Below are positions 42,052-51,185 of a DNA stretch of 62,055 nt, in pieces. This DNA is from Cytophagales bacterium. Lineage in GTDB: Bacteria; Bacteroidota; Bacteroidia; Cytophagales; Spirosomataceae. Made by a program: the position numbers and the translations under genes. The stretch is taken from positions 1-62,055 of the forward strand of contig JAAFJL010000007.1 of the NCBI GenBank assembly GCA_013298865.1. The letters run 5' to 3'. Numbering within the stretch: the first letter of the stretch is position 1; every line of letters begins with the position of its first letter. The notes under the pieces were generated by a model, which was not told where the DNA came from, searched no databases, and saw nothing but the letters and a program-made list of their open reading frames with translations.

Positions 42052-44493
42052 ATGAAAAAGCTAACGACCGTTTTCTCGTTTAATTTAGGGCAAAACTCTG
42101 ATTTTTTTAGGGTTGCTCAAACCTCTATTGCTCAGAAATTCTTTTTATTTCTCTGTCTAATTACTGGTACTTTCTCAGTTTTAGGGCAGTCAATTACAGG
42201 TAAAATCACGGATGCTGAGACTGTAAAACCCCTCAACAGTGCCAATATTATTTTGGTAGGAACAGCACGAGGAACACAATCGAATTCGCAAGGAGATTTT
42301 ACTTTGAAAAACTTAGCAAAGGGAAAATATACCTTAAAAATTACTTATGTAGGCTACGAGAATTTCACACAAGTCGTTGATTTACAGAAAGATGAAAGAA
42401 TAAATGTTATTCTGAAAAAATCAATCTTCGTAGCCGATGAAGTAGTTGTGAATGCCACAAGAGCCAACGAAAAATCGGGTGTTGCCTACACAAATGTACT
42501 AAAAGAGGACATTCAGAAGCAAAATTTAGGACAAGACATTCCACAATTATTGAATTTTACTCCGTCGTTAGTGACAACCTCAGACGCTGGTGCGGGCATA
42601 GGCTATACGGGCTTGCGTATCCGAGGAACTGATGCTACCAGAATCAATGTGACCATCAATGGAATACCCTACAATGAATCAGAATCTCAGGGTACTTATT
42701 GGGTAAATATGCCCGATTTTGCGAGTTCTGTTTCGTCTATCCAAATCCAACGGGGTGTAGGAACTTCTACCAACGGGGCAGGTGCTTTTGGGGCATCGGT
42801 CAATGTTTCTACTAACGAATTTCACAAAGATGCTTACGGACAAATCAATGCCAGCGTTGGGTCGTTCAAGACACTGAAAACTACCTTCATGGCAGGGACA
42901 GGGTTAATTGCAGACAAGTTTACTTTTGATGCCCGTTTGTCCAGAATTACCTCAGACGGTTACATTGACCGTTCAGCTTCTAACTTGAAATCGTTCTATT
43001 TGTCAGGAGCATATTTTGGTAAAAAATCGTTTATCAGACTCAATGTTTTTTCTGGTGCAGAAAAGACCTATCAGGCTTGGGAAGGTGTTCCCGAAGCCCT
43101 TTTGGCAACTAACAGAACTTTCAATCTTTATACCTATCCGAACCAAACCGATAATTATCAGCAAGACCATTATCAGTTATTGAGTTCGCACACACTTTCT
43201 AATGAATTGACGCTGAATGTGAATTTTCATTACACCTACGGGCGAGGATATTACGAACAATTGAGGGAAGAAGATAAATATTCAAAATACGGTTTGCCCA
43301 ATGTGACAGTTGGTACGGTTGTTCAGAAAAAGACCGATTTTATTCGCAGAAAATGGTTGGATAATGACTTTTACGGAACAACTTTTTCTTTGGATTATAA
43401 AGGTTCTGGCAGGCTTTCGGGTAATGTAGGTGGCGGACAAAACACCTACGATGGCAGACATTTCGGAGAAATTATTTGGGCTAAAAACCCCTCTACCAGT
43501 ACGTTGGGCTATCGTTGGTACGAAAACAAGGCTCTCAAAACTGACTTTAATATTTATGCAAAAGCCAATTATCAGTTTTCGGATAACATCAACGGATTCG
43601 TGGATTTACAATATCGTGGCATTGGCTACGACATGAAAGGCATTGCCGACAAACGCCAAGACATTACCCAAAATAACTCGTACAATTTCTTTAATCCTAA
43701 GTTTGGGATTACTACAAAATTGTCAGAAACTTCAAGGGCTTTTGCGTCGTACAGTGTTGGTAATAAAGAACCCTCTCGTCAGGATTTTGAAAATAATATC
43801 CAAAAAGCACCACAAGCTGAGACACTTCGAGATTTGGAAATTGGCTATCAGAGTCAGTCAAAAGGATTTGCTTTTGCTTTGAATGGCTACTACATGGATT
43901 ATAAAAATCAATTAGTTCTTACTGGAAAATTAAACGATGTTGGTGAGGCAATCAGAATAAATGTGCCAAAAAGTTACCGCATGGGTATTGAATTAGAAGC
44001 GGGAGTTCAAGCAACTAAGTCTCTGAAAATCAATGCAAATGCCACTTTTTCAGAGAATAAAATTTTGAATTTTGTGGAAGAAGTTCCCAATTATGACGGC
44101 GGAGCAAATGTTGAAAATAAGTTTACTAAAACGGACATTGCGTTTTCGCCCAATGTGATTTTTGGAAGTCAGATTTTGTATAGTCCTGTTAAAAATTTGG
44201 AGATTGGTTTGCTTTCAAAATATGTCGGAAAACAATATTTAGACAATACAACCAACGCCAAACGCCAGTTGAATGCTTATTTTACGAATGATTTGAGATT
44301 GAATTATTTTGTAGAAACGAAGACTTTCAAGAAAATTGGTTTCAACTTTTTGGTGAATAACATCTTCAATTCTTTGTACGAATCTAACGGTTATACTTAC
44401 AGTTATATATCTGACGGACAGACTATTACAGAGAATTTCTATTACCCACAAGCAGGAACAAATTTTCTTTTGGGGGTGAATTTGACTTTTTAG
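42052..44493 (+). CDS. TonB-dependent receptor under TPP control (thiamine-type)
   Basis: 813 residues: N-terminal signal region, a CarboxypepD_reg-like domain (ITGKITDAETVKPLNSANI), plug domain (about 125-235) and a beta barrel ending in FLLGVNLTF. The start at 42052 (MKKLTTV) is preferred over an in-frame GTG at 42034. The upstream THI element makes it a likely uptake receptor for thiamine or a thiamine precursor, as for the riboswitch-linked receptors known in Bacteroidota. No inner-membrane thiamine transporter (PnuT-like) or thi gene follows; the next gene is convergent. Confidence 0.9.
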   Translation: MKKLTTVFSFNLGQNSDFFRVAQTSIAQKFFLFLCLITGTFSVLGQSITGKITDAETVKPLNSANIILVGTARGTQSNSQGDFTLKNLAKGKYTLKITYVGYENFTQVVDLQKDERINVILKKSIFVADEVVVNATRANEKSGVAYTNVLKEDIQKQNLGQDIPQLLNFTPSLVTTSDAGAGIGYTGLRIRGTDATRINVTINGIPYNESESQGTYWVNMPDFASSVSSIQIQRGVGTSTNGAGAFGASVNVSTNEFHKDAYGQINASVGSFKTLKTTFMAGTGLIADKFTFDARLSRITSDGYIDRSASNLKSFYLSGAYFGKKSFIRLNVFSGAEKTYQAWEGVPEALLATNRTFNLYTYPNQTDNYQQDHYQLLSSHTLSNELTLNVNFHYTYGRGYYEQLREEDKYSKYGLPNVTVGTVVQKKTDFIRRKWLDNDFYGTTFSLDYKGSGRLSGNVGGGQNTYDGRHFGEIIWAKNPSTSTLGYRWYENKALKTDFNIYAKANYQFSDNINGFVDLQYRGIGYDMKGIADKRQDITQNNSYNFFNPKFGITTKLSETSRAFASYSVGNKEPSRQDFENNIQKAPQAETLRDLEIGYQSQSKGFAFALNGYYMDYKNQLVLTGKLNDVGEAIRINVPKSYRMGIELEAGVQATKSLKINANATFSENKILNFVEEVPNYDGGANVENKFTKTDIAFSPNVIFGSQILYSPVKNLEIGLLSKYVGKQYLDNTTNAKRQLNAYFTNDLRLNYFVETKTFKKIGFNFLVNNIFNSLYESNGYTYSYISDGQTITENFYYPQAGTNFLLGVNLTF

Positions 44494-44581
44494 ATTTTGG
44501 TTCAACTACGATTGATACTGGGACGCATAGTCGGGAATGAACGCTTGACGCAAAACCCATATTAGGTGCAGTTCTTCTTTG

Positions 44582-45664
44582 TCACCCCGATATTTTTCTC
44601 ATTAATGTTTCAATTGGTCCGTTCTTAAATTTCCGTGTCCATAATTTACTAAATAGGCAACTTACTACAAAATAGGAAGCTGCAAATACTAAAATAAATA
44701 ATGGACTTGTCGCTGCATTTTCAGAAAGATGTCCTGTGTAATTTTTGCCTGTAAGAAGTGCAAAAATTATCATTCCAATTGTCAAATGAGATATGTAATG
44801 TGTCAATGTCATTTGTCCTGTTGATGCAAAAAGTTTTGCGTATTTATTATTTTCAAATTTTCCACCAATAAACATAAATGCTGAAATAAGCATAAGCCCA
44901 AAACCAAAGGTGCTTGACATAAACGGTAGAAATGGTGGAATGTAATCAGCCGTGATGTATTGTAAAAGGTCTTCGTTTGTAATATTATTCTTTGCATAAT
45001 ATTGCAAAGCAATTATGAAAACTAATAAACCTAAACCAATTAAAAACATTTTTCTCTGCATTTTAAATACACCCCAATCTAACCTGCCAAGCCACATACC
45101 AGCAAAGAAATAAGCAACCCAAGGAAAAATTGAGTTCCAACCGTTGTAAAGGGTGTTTCTTAAAAAACCATTTATTGTCCAAAAGTCTTTATATTCCAAG
45201 GTGTGGAAATTCCAACCTGTTTCGTATGGAATTATTGCAAACAACAAATGAAAAATTATAACTGCAAACAATGCAGCCCATAAATAATATTTTTTAGGTA
45301 CAAACAAAATTAATATTGCCAAGTGCATATAACCACCGTAATAGTGTAGAATGTCCGCTGGCCACCATAAATAAAGTAGCAAACCAATTACAAATAAAAA
45401 CCACGAACGTTTGCTAATGATTTTTTTCAGTTTTGACTTCTCTTCCAAACTGTATTCTGTTCTGTTTGTCATTAGTGAAATACCCATACCTGCAAGTATC
45501 ACAAAGGTTGAACTGGAATTTCCACTAAATAAACTTAAAAATTGTCCTAAAATACTTTTGTCTGTAAACGAACCAAAAACGGTGTTGAAGTTTACAATAA
45601 ACATTCCGAGAATGGCGTAGGCTCTGGCTAAATCAAAGCCAATTATTCTTTGTTTCATCTTCAT
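44582..45664 (-). CDS. DUF418-like multi-pass membrane protein
   Basis: 360 residues with about ten membrane helices, starting MKMKQRIIGFDLARAYAILGMFIVNF, the typical start of DUF418/acyltransferase-3-like proteins that begin with RxxGxDxxRgxAixGm. The function is unknown; some relatives modify surface glycans. The start at 45664 is used because upstream residues overlap the SMR gene's end. It follows the SMR gene by five bases, so the two are likely co-transcribed. Confidence 0.75.
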   Translation of the reverse strand: MKMKQRIIGFDLARAYAILGMFIVNFNTVFGSFTDKSILGQFLSLFSGNSSSTFVILAGMGISLMTNRTEYSLEEKSKLKKIISKRSWFLFVIGLLLYLWWPADILHYYGGYMHLAILILFVPKKYYLWAALFAVIIFHLLFAIIPYETGWNFHTLEYKDFWTINGFLRNTLYNGWNSIFPWVAYFFAGMWLGRLDWGVFKMQRKMFLIGLGLLVFIIALQYYAKNNITNEDLLQYITADYIPPFLPFMSSTFGFGLMLISAFMFIGGKFENNKYAKLFASTGQMTLTHYISHLTIGMIIFALLTGKNYTGHLSENAATSPLFILVFAASYFVVSCLFSKLWTRKFKNGPIETLMRKISG

Positions 45665-45669
45665 AGGTT

Positions 45670-45993
45670 TTAGTGAGTGTTGCCTTGGCTTTGAAGTCCA
45701 ACGCTTCCTACGATGATTAAAATGATACAAGCAATTTGTATCCAATTCAAAGTTTGCTTAAAAACTAAAACATTTGTCAAAACAACCAAAACAGTTCCAA
45801 CGCCTGCCGCTATCATATAAATAAAACTTGTTTCAAATTTTTTTAAAGCCAATACGAAAAACGTAAGAGCTATTAAGTCCACCAATATGGTTGCAATAGT
45901 CGGTATAGTTTTGGTAAAACCCTGTGAGAATTTTAGTGTTGCAAAACCAACACTTTCAAAAACTAATGCAAGAGAAAGATAAATCCACTTCAT
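45670..45993 (-). CDS. small multidrug resistance (SMR)-family transporter
   Basis: 107 residues with four membrane helices and the key membrane Glu in ALVFESVGFATLKFS (about residue 14), as in EmrE/SugE proteins, which export cationic compounds by proton exchange as dimers. The substrate is unknown. It lies between a Crp-like regulator gene and the DUF418 gene, all on one strand. Confidence 0.88.
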   Translation of the reverse strand: MKWIYLSLALVFESVGFATLKFSQGFTKTIPTIATILVDLIALTFFVLALKKFETSFIYMIAAGVGTVLVVLTNVLVFKQTLNWIQIACIILIIVGSVGLQSQGNTH

Positions 45994-46077
45994 AATAAAA
46001 TTATTTTTTGTTCAAATGATAGTGCAAAGTTGCGGTGCTTAATTCGCTAACCATTTGATGTAAGTCAAATAATAAAA

Positions 46078-46644
46078 TTATTTTTTGGCTCTAATTCTGC
46101 TTAAAGTTTCTAATGATACGCCAAGGTAAGAAGCAATGAATGTGAGTGGGATATTTTGAACAATGTATGGATGGTCTTGAATGAGTTTTGAATAACGACT
46201 TGTAGCGTCCATTGTATGGAACTGAAATAACCTGTCTTCCAACCACATTGCATAATATTCCGTCATCATCAAATCCAAGATTGCTAATTTAGGGAATTGT
46301 TGTTTTGCAGTTTGAAATGATGAAAAATCCGTCTGTGAAATAGTTGTGTCAGTAAGAACTTGTATAAATTCTCTACTGGGTTTTTGTAAACAATAACTGT
46401 CAAAAGAAATGGCAATATCGTTGTCAAAATAGAGTTCGGTTGTTATTTCTTTTCCGTCATTTAGATAATATTTTCTTGCTGTCCCTTTTACAACCCAAAA
46501 ACTTTTTTTACAAACTTCATCTTGTCGCAATAAAAAGTCACCTTTCTTAAATATTTTCTCAACTGAAATTCGGTTTAATACTGTCAAAGTTTCCGTATCT
46601 AACCTTGCAATGAACTCGTTTATTTTGTCAAGTTGTGAAATCAT
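46078..46644 (-). CDS. Crp/Fnr-family transcription regulator
   Basis: 188 residues: a cNMP-binding-like sensor domain (GDFLLRQDEVCKKSFWVVKGTARKYY, residues 34-60) and a short C-terminal helix-turn-helix ending SYLGVSLETLSRIRAKK. Such Bacteroidota regulators often lack true cAMP binding. Its gene is upstream of the SMR and DUF418 genes on the same strand (84-base gap), so it may control them. Confidence 0.85.
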   Translation of the reverse strand: MISQLDKINEFIARLDTETLTVLNRISVEKIFKKGDFLLRQDEVCKKSFWVVKGTARKYYLNDGKEITTELYFDNDIAISFDSYCLQKPSREFIQVLTDTTISQTDFSSFQTAKQQFPKLAILDLMMTEYYAMWLEDRLFQFHTMDATSRYSKLIQDHPYIVQNIPLTFIASYLGVSLETLSRIRAKK

Positions 46645-46710
46645 ATTTTCTTTGAACGGACTGTCGGTTTAGAATTGCACACAACTCAATGGAAACCTCA
46701 TACCTAAAAA

Positions 46711-47571
46711 CTATCCTGCCTGTAAAAACTCTTTTCGATAATTCAATGGGCTATGACCCGTTACGGTTTTGAATTGTTTATTGAAATGTGAAATATTACC
46801 AAAGCCACATTCAAAACAAATTTCTGAAACTTGTTTTTCCGTTGTTCCCAGTAACTGGCAAGCGTGTTTTACCCTGAACTCTGTTACCAAATCCAAGAAA
46901 GTTTTCTTCGTAATTTTCTTGAAATATCTACAAAATGCCGTTTCCGTCATATTGGCAAGGTGAGCGGCGGTTTCTAAATGTACTTCTGTCGTATAATTTT
47001 CAATCACATAAGCATATACCCGATTGATTCTCCGCATATCTAAATCCGAAAGATTATAGGTAATGTCCTGTGAATTTATTTTTTTATATTCTCCCGAATT
47101 GGCAATGGTACTTAGCAAATCAATCAGTCCCAAAAGCCTTTGAATGGGCGGAGCGTTTTGTAAAAATTCAATTTCTCTCCCGATTCTATCACGGGTTTTC
47201 CCTGTAACACAAATCCCAGATTTTGACTTTTCGAGTAAATCCCTGATGTTTTTTGTTTCAGGAATTTTGAAGAAATGTTCCCCCAGAAATTCTTCTTTAA
47301 ACTGAATCACGATGGACTCTGAGGAATGGTCTTGCCCAATAACTTCGTTCCGCCAGCAATGCGGGAGGTTCGGTCCGAGCAATACTAAATCGCCTGCTTG
47401 GAAATCGGTTACATTGTTTCCCACAAAACGTTTTCCGCTACTTTTCAGAATTAAAGTCAATTCAAATTCGGGATGGAAATGGTAAGGGGCGTCAAAATAA
47501 GGGAGGCTAAATTTTCGGAAAAGAAAAGACGAGTCGATATGGTTATCGAGTTGTTCAAATGATGCTTTCAT
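46711..47571 (-). CDS. AraC-family transcription regulator
   Basis: 286 residues: an N-terminal cupin-type ligand domain (PYHFHPEFELTLILKSSGKRFVG) and two C-terminal helix-turn-helix motifs (AAHLANMTETAFCRYFKKITKKT and VSEICFECGFGNISHFNKQFKTVTGHSP). It is divergent from the phytanoyl-CoA dioxygenase-like gene, a common regulator-target layout. The 159-bp inverted-repeat element lies between them. Confidence 0.88.
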   Translation of the reverse strand: MKASFEQLDNHIDSSFLFRKFSLPYFDAPYHFHPEFELTLILKSSGKRFVGNNVTDFQAGDLVLLGPNLPHCWRNEVIGQDHSSESIVIQFKEEFLGEHFFKIPETKNIRDLLEKSKSGICVTGKTRDRIGREIEFLQNAPPIQRLLGLIDLLSTIANSGEYKKINSQDITYNLSDLDMRRINRVYAYVIENYTTEVHLETAAHLANMTETAFCRYFKKITKKTFLDLVTEFRVKHACQLLGTTEKQVSEICFECGFGNISHFNKQFKTVTGHSPLNYRKEFLQAG

Positions 47572-47588
47572 AGTGAGAATATTAGTCT

Positions 47589-47747
47589 GGAACGGTGAGA
47601 CAATAACTTATAATTTTTATACTATTCTTTTAGAGCCATTTTTGCCAGTTTTTTCATTAAATAGCGATGCTATTCGCTTCAAAAACTGATAAAACTATCT
47701 CTAAAATAATTACTCTAAAATTTTATAAGTTATTATCTCACCGTTCC
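47589..47747. mobile_element. 159-bp MITE-like inverted-repeat element
   Basis: GGAACGGTGAGACAATAACTTATAA at the left end and its complement at the right end agree at 24 of 25 bases, and the inner part also pairs (AGAGCCATTTTTGCCAG against CTGATAAAACTATCTCT, imperfect; AATAGC/GCTATT at the tip). There is no gene inside. The end GGAACGGTGAGA resembles GGAACGGTTGAGA in the 81-bp element at 54397. It could be a non-autonomous mobile element. Confidence 0.7.
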
Positions 47748-47749
47748 TT

Positions 47750-47878
47750 AATAGTAAGGATTATGTTAAAATTGCACAAAAAATTGCAAAAAACCATGAA
47801 GTCTCACAAGAATTAATGGTAGAACTTTGTAGAAACCTTAAAATAACATTCAATCATGCAAATAATCCCCGAACTTGA
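47750..47878 (+). pseudogene. possible gene remnant after the MITE-like element
   Basis: An open frame without a start runs straight from the end of the 159-bp element (DYVKIAQKIAKNHEVSQEL...) with coding-like residues and stops at 47876-47878, overlapping the start of the dioxygenase gene in another frame. It may be the 3' end of a gene broken by the element. It may also be chance. Confidence 0.3.
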
Positions 47879-48662
47879 AGCAAATTATCATATTTCTGAA
47901 AGCCAACATACTGATTATCAAAAGAATGGACATATTCTTTTGCGTAATATTTTGGATAAAACCGAAGCCCAACAATACCGTGATATAATTGTAGAAACGG
48001 CTCAGAAATTCAATACTGAAAAAAGAAAAATGGAAGAAAGAGACACCTACGGAAAGGCGTTTCTCCAGATTATGAACCTTTGGGAAGTTGACGAAAATGT
48101 GAAGAAATTTACCTTGGCAAAACGTTTTGCAAAAATTGCAGCCGATTTAATGGGCGTTGAAAAAGTAAGGATTTATCATGATCAAGCTCTTTTCAAAGAA
48201 GCTGGTGGCGGACATACGCCGTGGCATCAGGATCAATATTATTGGCCCATTGACACCAATAATACTGTAACCATGTGGATGCCTTTGGTGGACATTTCTG
48301 TGGAAATGGGAATGTTAACTTTTGCTTCTGGCTCGCAAGAATTGGGCTTTCTTGGAAATTTGGCTATCTCTGATAAATCGGAAGAAACATTGGGAAATAT
48401 TGTCAAGGAAAAAGGGTATTCCATCACTCGTGCAGAGACCATGCAAGCAGGTGATGCTACTTTTCATGCAGGTTGGACACTCCATTCTGCCCCAGGGAAT
48501 CTCTCTGACACAATGCGAGAAGTAATGACAGTTATCTACATTGCCGACGGAGCAAAAGTAACCGAACCCAAAAACCAAAACCAAGAAGCAGACCGTTTGC
48601 GTTGGTTTCAAGGGCAAAACCCTGGCGAGTTGGTAGGCTCTGCGATTAATCCTGTGGTTTGA
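47856..48662 (+). CDS. phytanoyl-CoA dioxygenase-family protein
   Basis: 268 residues of the PhyH Fe(II)/2-oxoglutarate oxygenase family. The facial triad is visible: H124 and D126 in HTPWHQD, and H210 in GWTLHSAPGN, with R221 as the likely 2-oxoglutarate ligand. It hydroxylates an unknown substrate. It is divergent from the AraC gene, which may regulate it. Confidence 0.88.
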   Translation: MQIIPELEANYHISESQHTDYQKNGHILLRNILDKTEAQQYRDIIVETAQKFNTEKRKMEERDTYGKAFLQIMNLWEVDENVKKFTLAKRFAKIAADLMGVEKVRIYHDQALFKEAGGGHTPWHQDQYYWPIDTNNTVTMWMPLVDISVEMGMLTFASGSQELGFLGNLAISDKSEETLGNIVKEKGYSITRAETMQAGDATFHAGWTLHSAPGNLSDTMREVMTVIYIADGAKVTEPKNQNQEADRLRWFQGQNPGELVGSAINPVV

Positions 48663-48715
48663 GGTAAACTTCGGAATTCCCTTTTACAGAATAATTCCTT
48701 ATTTTGCAGTAAAAT

Positions 48716-48969
48716 CATAATAAGCGAACATGAAAGTCTCAGAACTTTATATCAAAAAATATCATCAATTTGAAGATTTTACTTTGAATCTAACTTACCC
48801 CGAAGGACACTCAAAAGCAGGAAAACCTTTGGATAAAGTTTGCATAATAAGCGAACATGAAAGTCTCAGAACTTTATATCAAAAAATATCATCAATTTGA
48901 AGATTTTACTTTGAATCTAACTTACCCCGAAGGACACTCAAAAGCAGGAAAACCTTTGGATAAAGTTTG
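48716..48969 (+). repeat. perfect 127-bp tandem duplication at the 5' end of the Septu-like ATPase gene
   Basis: Bases 48716-48842 and 48843-48969 are identical. Each copy has the leader CATAATAAGCGAACATG and the first 113 coding bases. 127 is not a multiple of 3, so reading from the first ATG (48730) stops early after about 53 codons; only the second ATG (48857) gives the full protein. The same unit length occurs at 54523-54776. Confidence 0.95.
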
Positions 48970-50311
48970 TTTTATTGGGCAGAGTGGGACGGGGAAGACG
49001 AGTTTGTTGGAGATTTTGAAGTTTTTTATTGAAAATAATCAACGAGAGAAAATAGGAACGAGGACTTTTGAAGACTTAGAAGATGGGAGTTGGATTGACT
49101 TTGGTCAAAGAAAAATTTCAAAAGACTTTACTGGAAAAAGTACTTATCGACCTTTACTTAAAATTATTAGAAATCGATTAGTATTAAATTTCTTCCAAGA
49201 AAATGTTTTTGGAAATATATTTTATTGGGTGGGAAGAGTCGGTAATGATATAGTTTACTTAAACCACGAAGATTTTTGGAAAAATCAAAAAGAATTAAGT
49301 AGAGCATTTGTTAATGAGTACTTTATGAATCTATCTGAGAACTCAACGTTATTCTATTTCCCTTGTGATATTCAACTACCAAAGAGAGATGGCAAAAATA
49401 AGCTAATATCAAAAGATGAATCAAAAGAATTTGGTTTGAAGACAAAAAGGGTAATTAATTTTGAAGACTACGACATCAATCAAATTTGGGAAACTATTAA
49501 CGAAGCAGTCGTTGAAGACCGTGAATTAGAAATTAAAAAAAGTCTTGAAATTTCTAAATTATTGAGAGATAGGAAAACCTCAAAAGAAGATCTTGACAAG
49601 GCAACCGATGAATTCAGAAAATGGCGAGAAGAAACGCCAAATCCTATTCAAGATTTAGCGGATAATTATTTAGATAAAATTATTGGTCGGTTCAATCTTA
49701 AAGTAAAAACTGAATTAGATTTTGAGAGAAAAGAGGATATTGAAACCATCAAAATTCAACAAAAAAATGGTACTGAGATTCCTTTTGAGGCTCTCAGTAC
49801 AGGTACAAAACAAGTCATACTAACGGCATTGCCACTTTATGGATTAAAACCCAAAGATTCTATTATTTTATTTGATGAACCCGAACGGTCTTTATATCCA
49901 GATATTCAAACTGAAATTGTGGATTTTTATACCTCAATGGCAGAAGATTCTCAGTTTTTCTTCGCAACACATTCGCCCTTAGTGGCTTCATCTTTTGAAC
50001 CTTGGGAAATTGTAGAACTAAAATTCAATGAAGAAACAGGAAACGTAGAACAAGAATTATACTACGACCCAGCCAAAGAAAGACACGTTGATAATTACAC
50101 AATTTACCCGCAATATTTAACGTATGATGGTATTTTGAAACGAGTTTTTGACTTCAAAAAAGAATCTAATGATTTAAGAACGAGCGAGTTAATGAGATTA
50201 GCAACTTTAGAAAGCCAATTGAAACACAACAATCTTTCGCTTGAAGACAAGAAAGAGAAATTTGAAGAATACAAAAAATTAGCCGACCTACTAAATTGGG
50301 ATTTGAAATAA
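48857..50311 (+). CDS. Septu-like AAA/SMC-type ATPase (PtuA-like)
   Basis: 484 residues with Walker A GQSGTGKTS (41-49), the signature region ALSTGTKQV, Walker B ILFDEPERSLYP, and an H-loop ATHSP, as in the OLD/RecF/PtuA ABC-type ATPases with a long insertion between the motifs. The HNH gene begins one base after its stop, so they are one operon. This pair matches the layout of Septu (PtuA-PtuB) antiphage systems or the PtuAB effector of some retrons; no reverse transcriptase is present. The family match is inferred from motifs only. The gene start is doubled (see the 127-bp repeat). Confidence 0.75.
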   Translation: MKVSELYIKKYHQFEDFTLNLTYPEGHSKAGKPLDKVCFIGQSGTGKTSLLEILKFFIENNQREKIGTRTFEDLEDGSWIDFGQRKISKDFTGKSTYRPLLKIIRNRLVLNFFQENVFGNIFYWVGRVGNDIVYLNHEDFWKNQKELSRAFVNEYFMNLSENSTLFYFPCDIQLPKRDGKNKLISKDESKEFGLKTKRVINFEDYDINQIWETINEAVVEDRELEIKKSLEISKLLRDRKTSKEDLDKATDEFRKWREETPNPIQDLADNYLDKIIGRFNLKVKTELDFERKEDIETIKIQQKNGTEIPFEALSTGTKQVILTALPLYGLKPKDSIILFDEPERSLYPDIQTEIVDFYTSMAEDSQFFFATHSPLVASSFEPWEIVELKFNEETGNVEQELYYDPAKERHVDNYTIYPQYLTYDGILKRVFDFKKESNDLRTSELMRLATLESQLKHNNLSLEDKKEKFEEYKKLADLLNWDLK

Positions 50312-50312
50312 A

Positions 50313-50966
50313 ATGCGGAAAATAGACAAGTCAAAAATCCTATCTACGGTTTATAAAAATTGGGAAGAGGCATTAGAAAATGAACAAAAAGACCACCCTC
50401 AATACGATTCTTCTCATCGGTTTTATACTGATGTGATAATGAATTTGTACCATATCCAAAATGGTTTGTGTGCCTATACCGAGAAGAAAATTCTCGCTAC
50501 TGAGGCTGCCTATACAGAGGAAAATTGGGAAAATGGCAAGTACAAATCGGATAAACCAAAGCACTTGGGCGAATTAGAGCATTTTGACCCAAAACTAAAA
50601 ACTCAACAAGCATGGCTTTGGGATAACTTGTTTATGGTTTTGAATAAAGTCAACCATGAAAAAAGCAATATCTCTACGAATATAATTCTGAAACCAGACC
50701 ATGAAAATTATGACCCCTACGAAGTATTAGACTACGATTTTGACAAACATATTTTCTTTGCAAATGTCAAAAATGGAAAATTCAATCAATCTGAAATTGA
50801 CCAAATCAACAAAATGATTGATGTTTTGGGCTTGAATTTCGTGAAAGATTGGCGAAAGAAATATATCTCAGAAAGAATCAAAGCCATAGAATTCGGCTTA
50901 GAACCAGAACCAGTAGAAGAATATATGACCGCTTATGAGATTATTCGTCAAAATCTATCTTTGTAA
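50313..50966 (+). CDS. HNH-type nuclease partner (PtuB-like)
   Basis: 217 residues with an HNH/His-Me-type core: NGLCAYTEKKI (Cys near residue 54), GELEHFDPK with the catalytic His, and DNLFMVLNKVNHEKSN with the Asn and second His. PtuB nucleases have this pattern. It would cut nucleic acid when the ATPase senses infection or altered nucleotide levels. It follows the ATPase gene by one base. Confidence 0.72.
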   Translation: MRKIDKSKILSTVYKNWEEALENEQKDHPQYDSSHRFYTDVIMNLYHIQNGLCAYTEKKILATEAAYTEENWENGKYKSDKPKHLGELEHFDPKLKTQQAWLWDNLFMVLNKVNHEKSNISTNIILKPDHENYDPYEVLDYDFDKHIFFANVKNGKFNQSEIDQINKMIDVLGLNFVKDWRKKYISERIKAIEFGLEPEPVEEYMTAYEIIRQNLSL

Positions 50967-51135
50967 ACTCCCTCTTTTTCATCTCTCCCAAAGCACCGTT
51001 TCGTCCTCACAAAAAACTACATCTGTCCCATTTTTGATGTTCAATCAAGATTTTTCCAGAAGAATTAGTATTTTTAATGATTATTAGAACAACCATAGTC
51101 CAATGTTTAGGTATCTATTTGTGGTTTACCTAACA

Positions 51136-51166
51136 TCGAACAACGAACATCAAAAATCGAAGCCAT
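51136..51166 (+). repeat. short ACATCGAACAACGAACATC word repeat before the LanB gene
   Basis: ACATCGAAC, AACGAACATC and AAAATCGAA are variants of the CGAACATCG word, in one orientation only. The end lies about 20 bases before the LanB ATG. Confidence 0.65.
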
Positions 51167-51185
51167 CCCTTTAACCTACAAAACA

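Noticed and set aside
48730-48890. Separate small gene from the first ATG of the doubled ATPase 5' end
   Set aside because: It is a frameshifted copy of the ATPase start and has no independent sequence; it exists only because of the duplication.
48857-50966. Retron-associated effector pair
   Set aside because: No reverse transcriptase gene or msr/msd-like repeat is present nearby, so a stand-alone Septu-like pair is the simpler reading.
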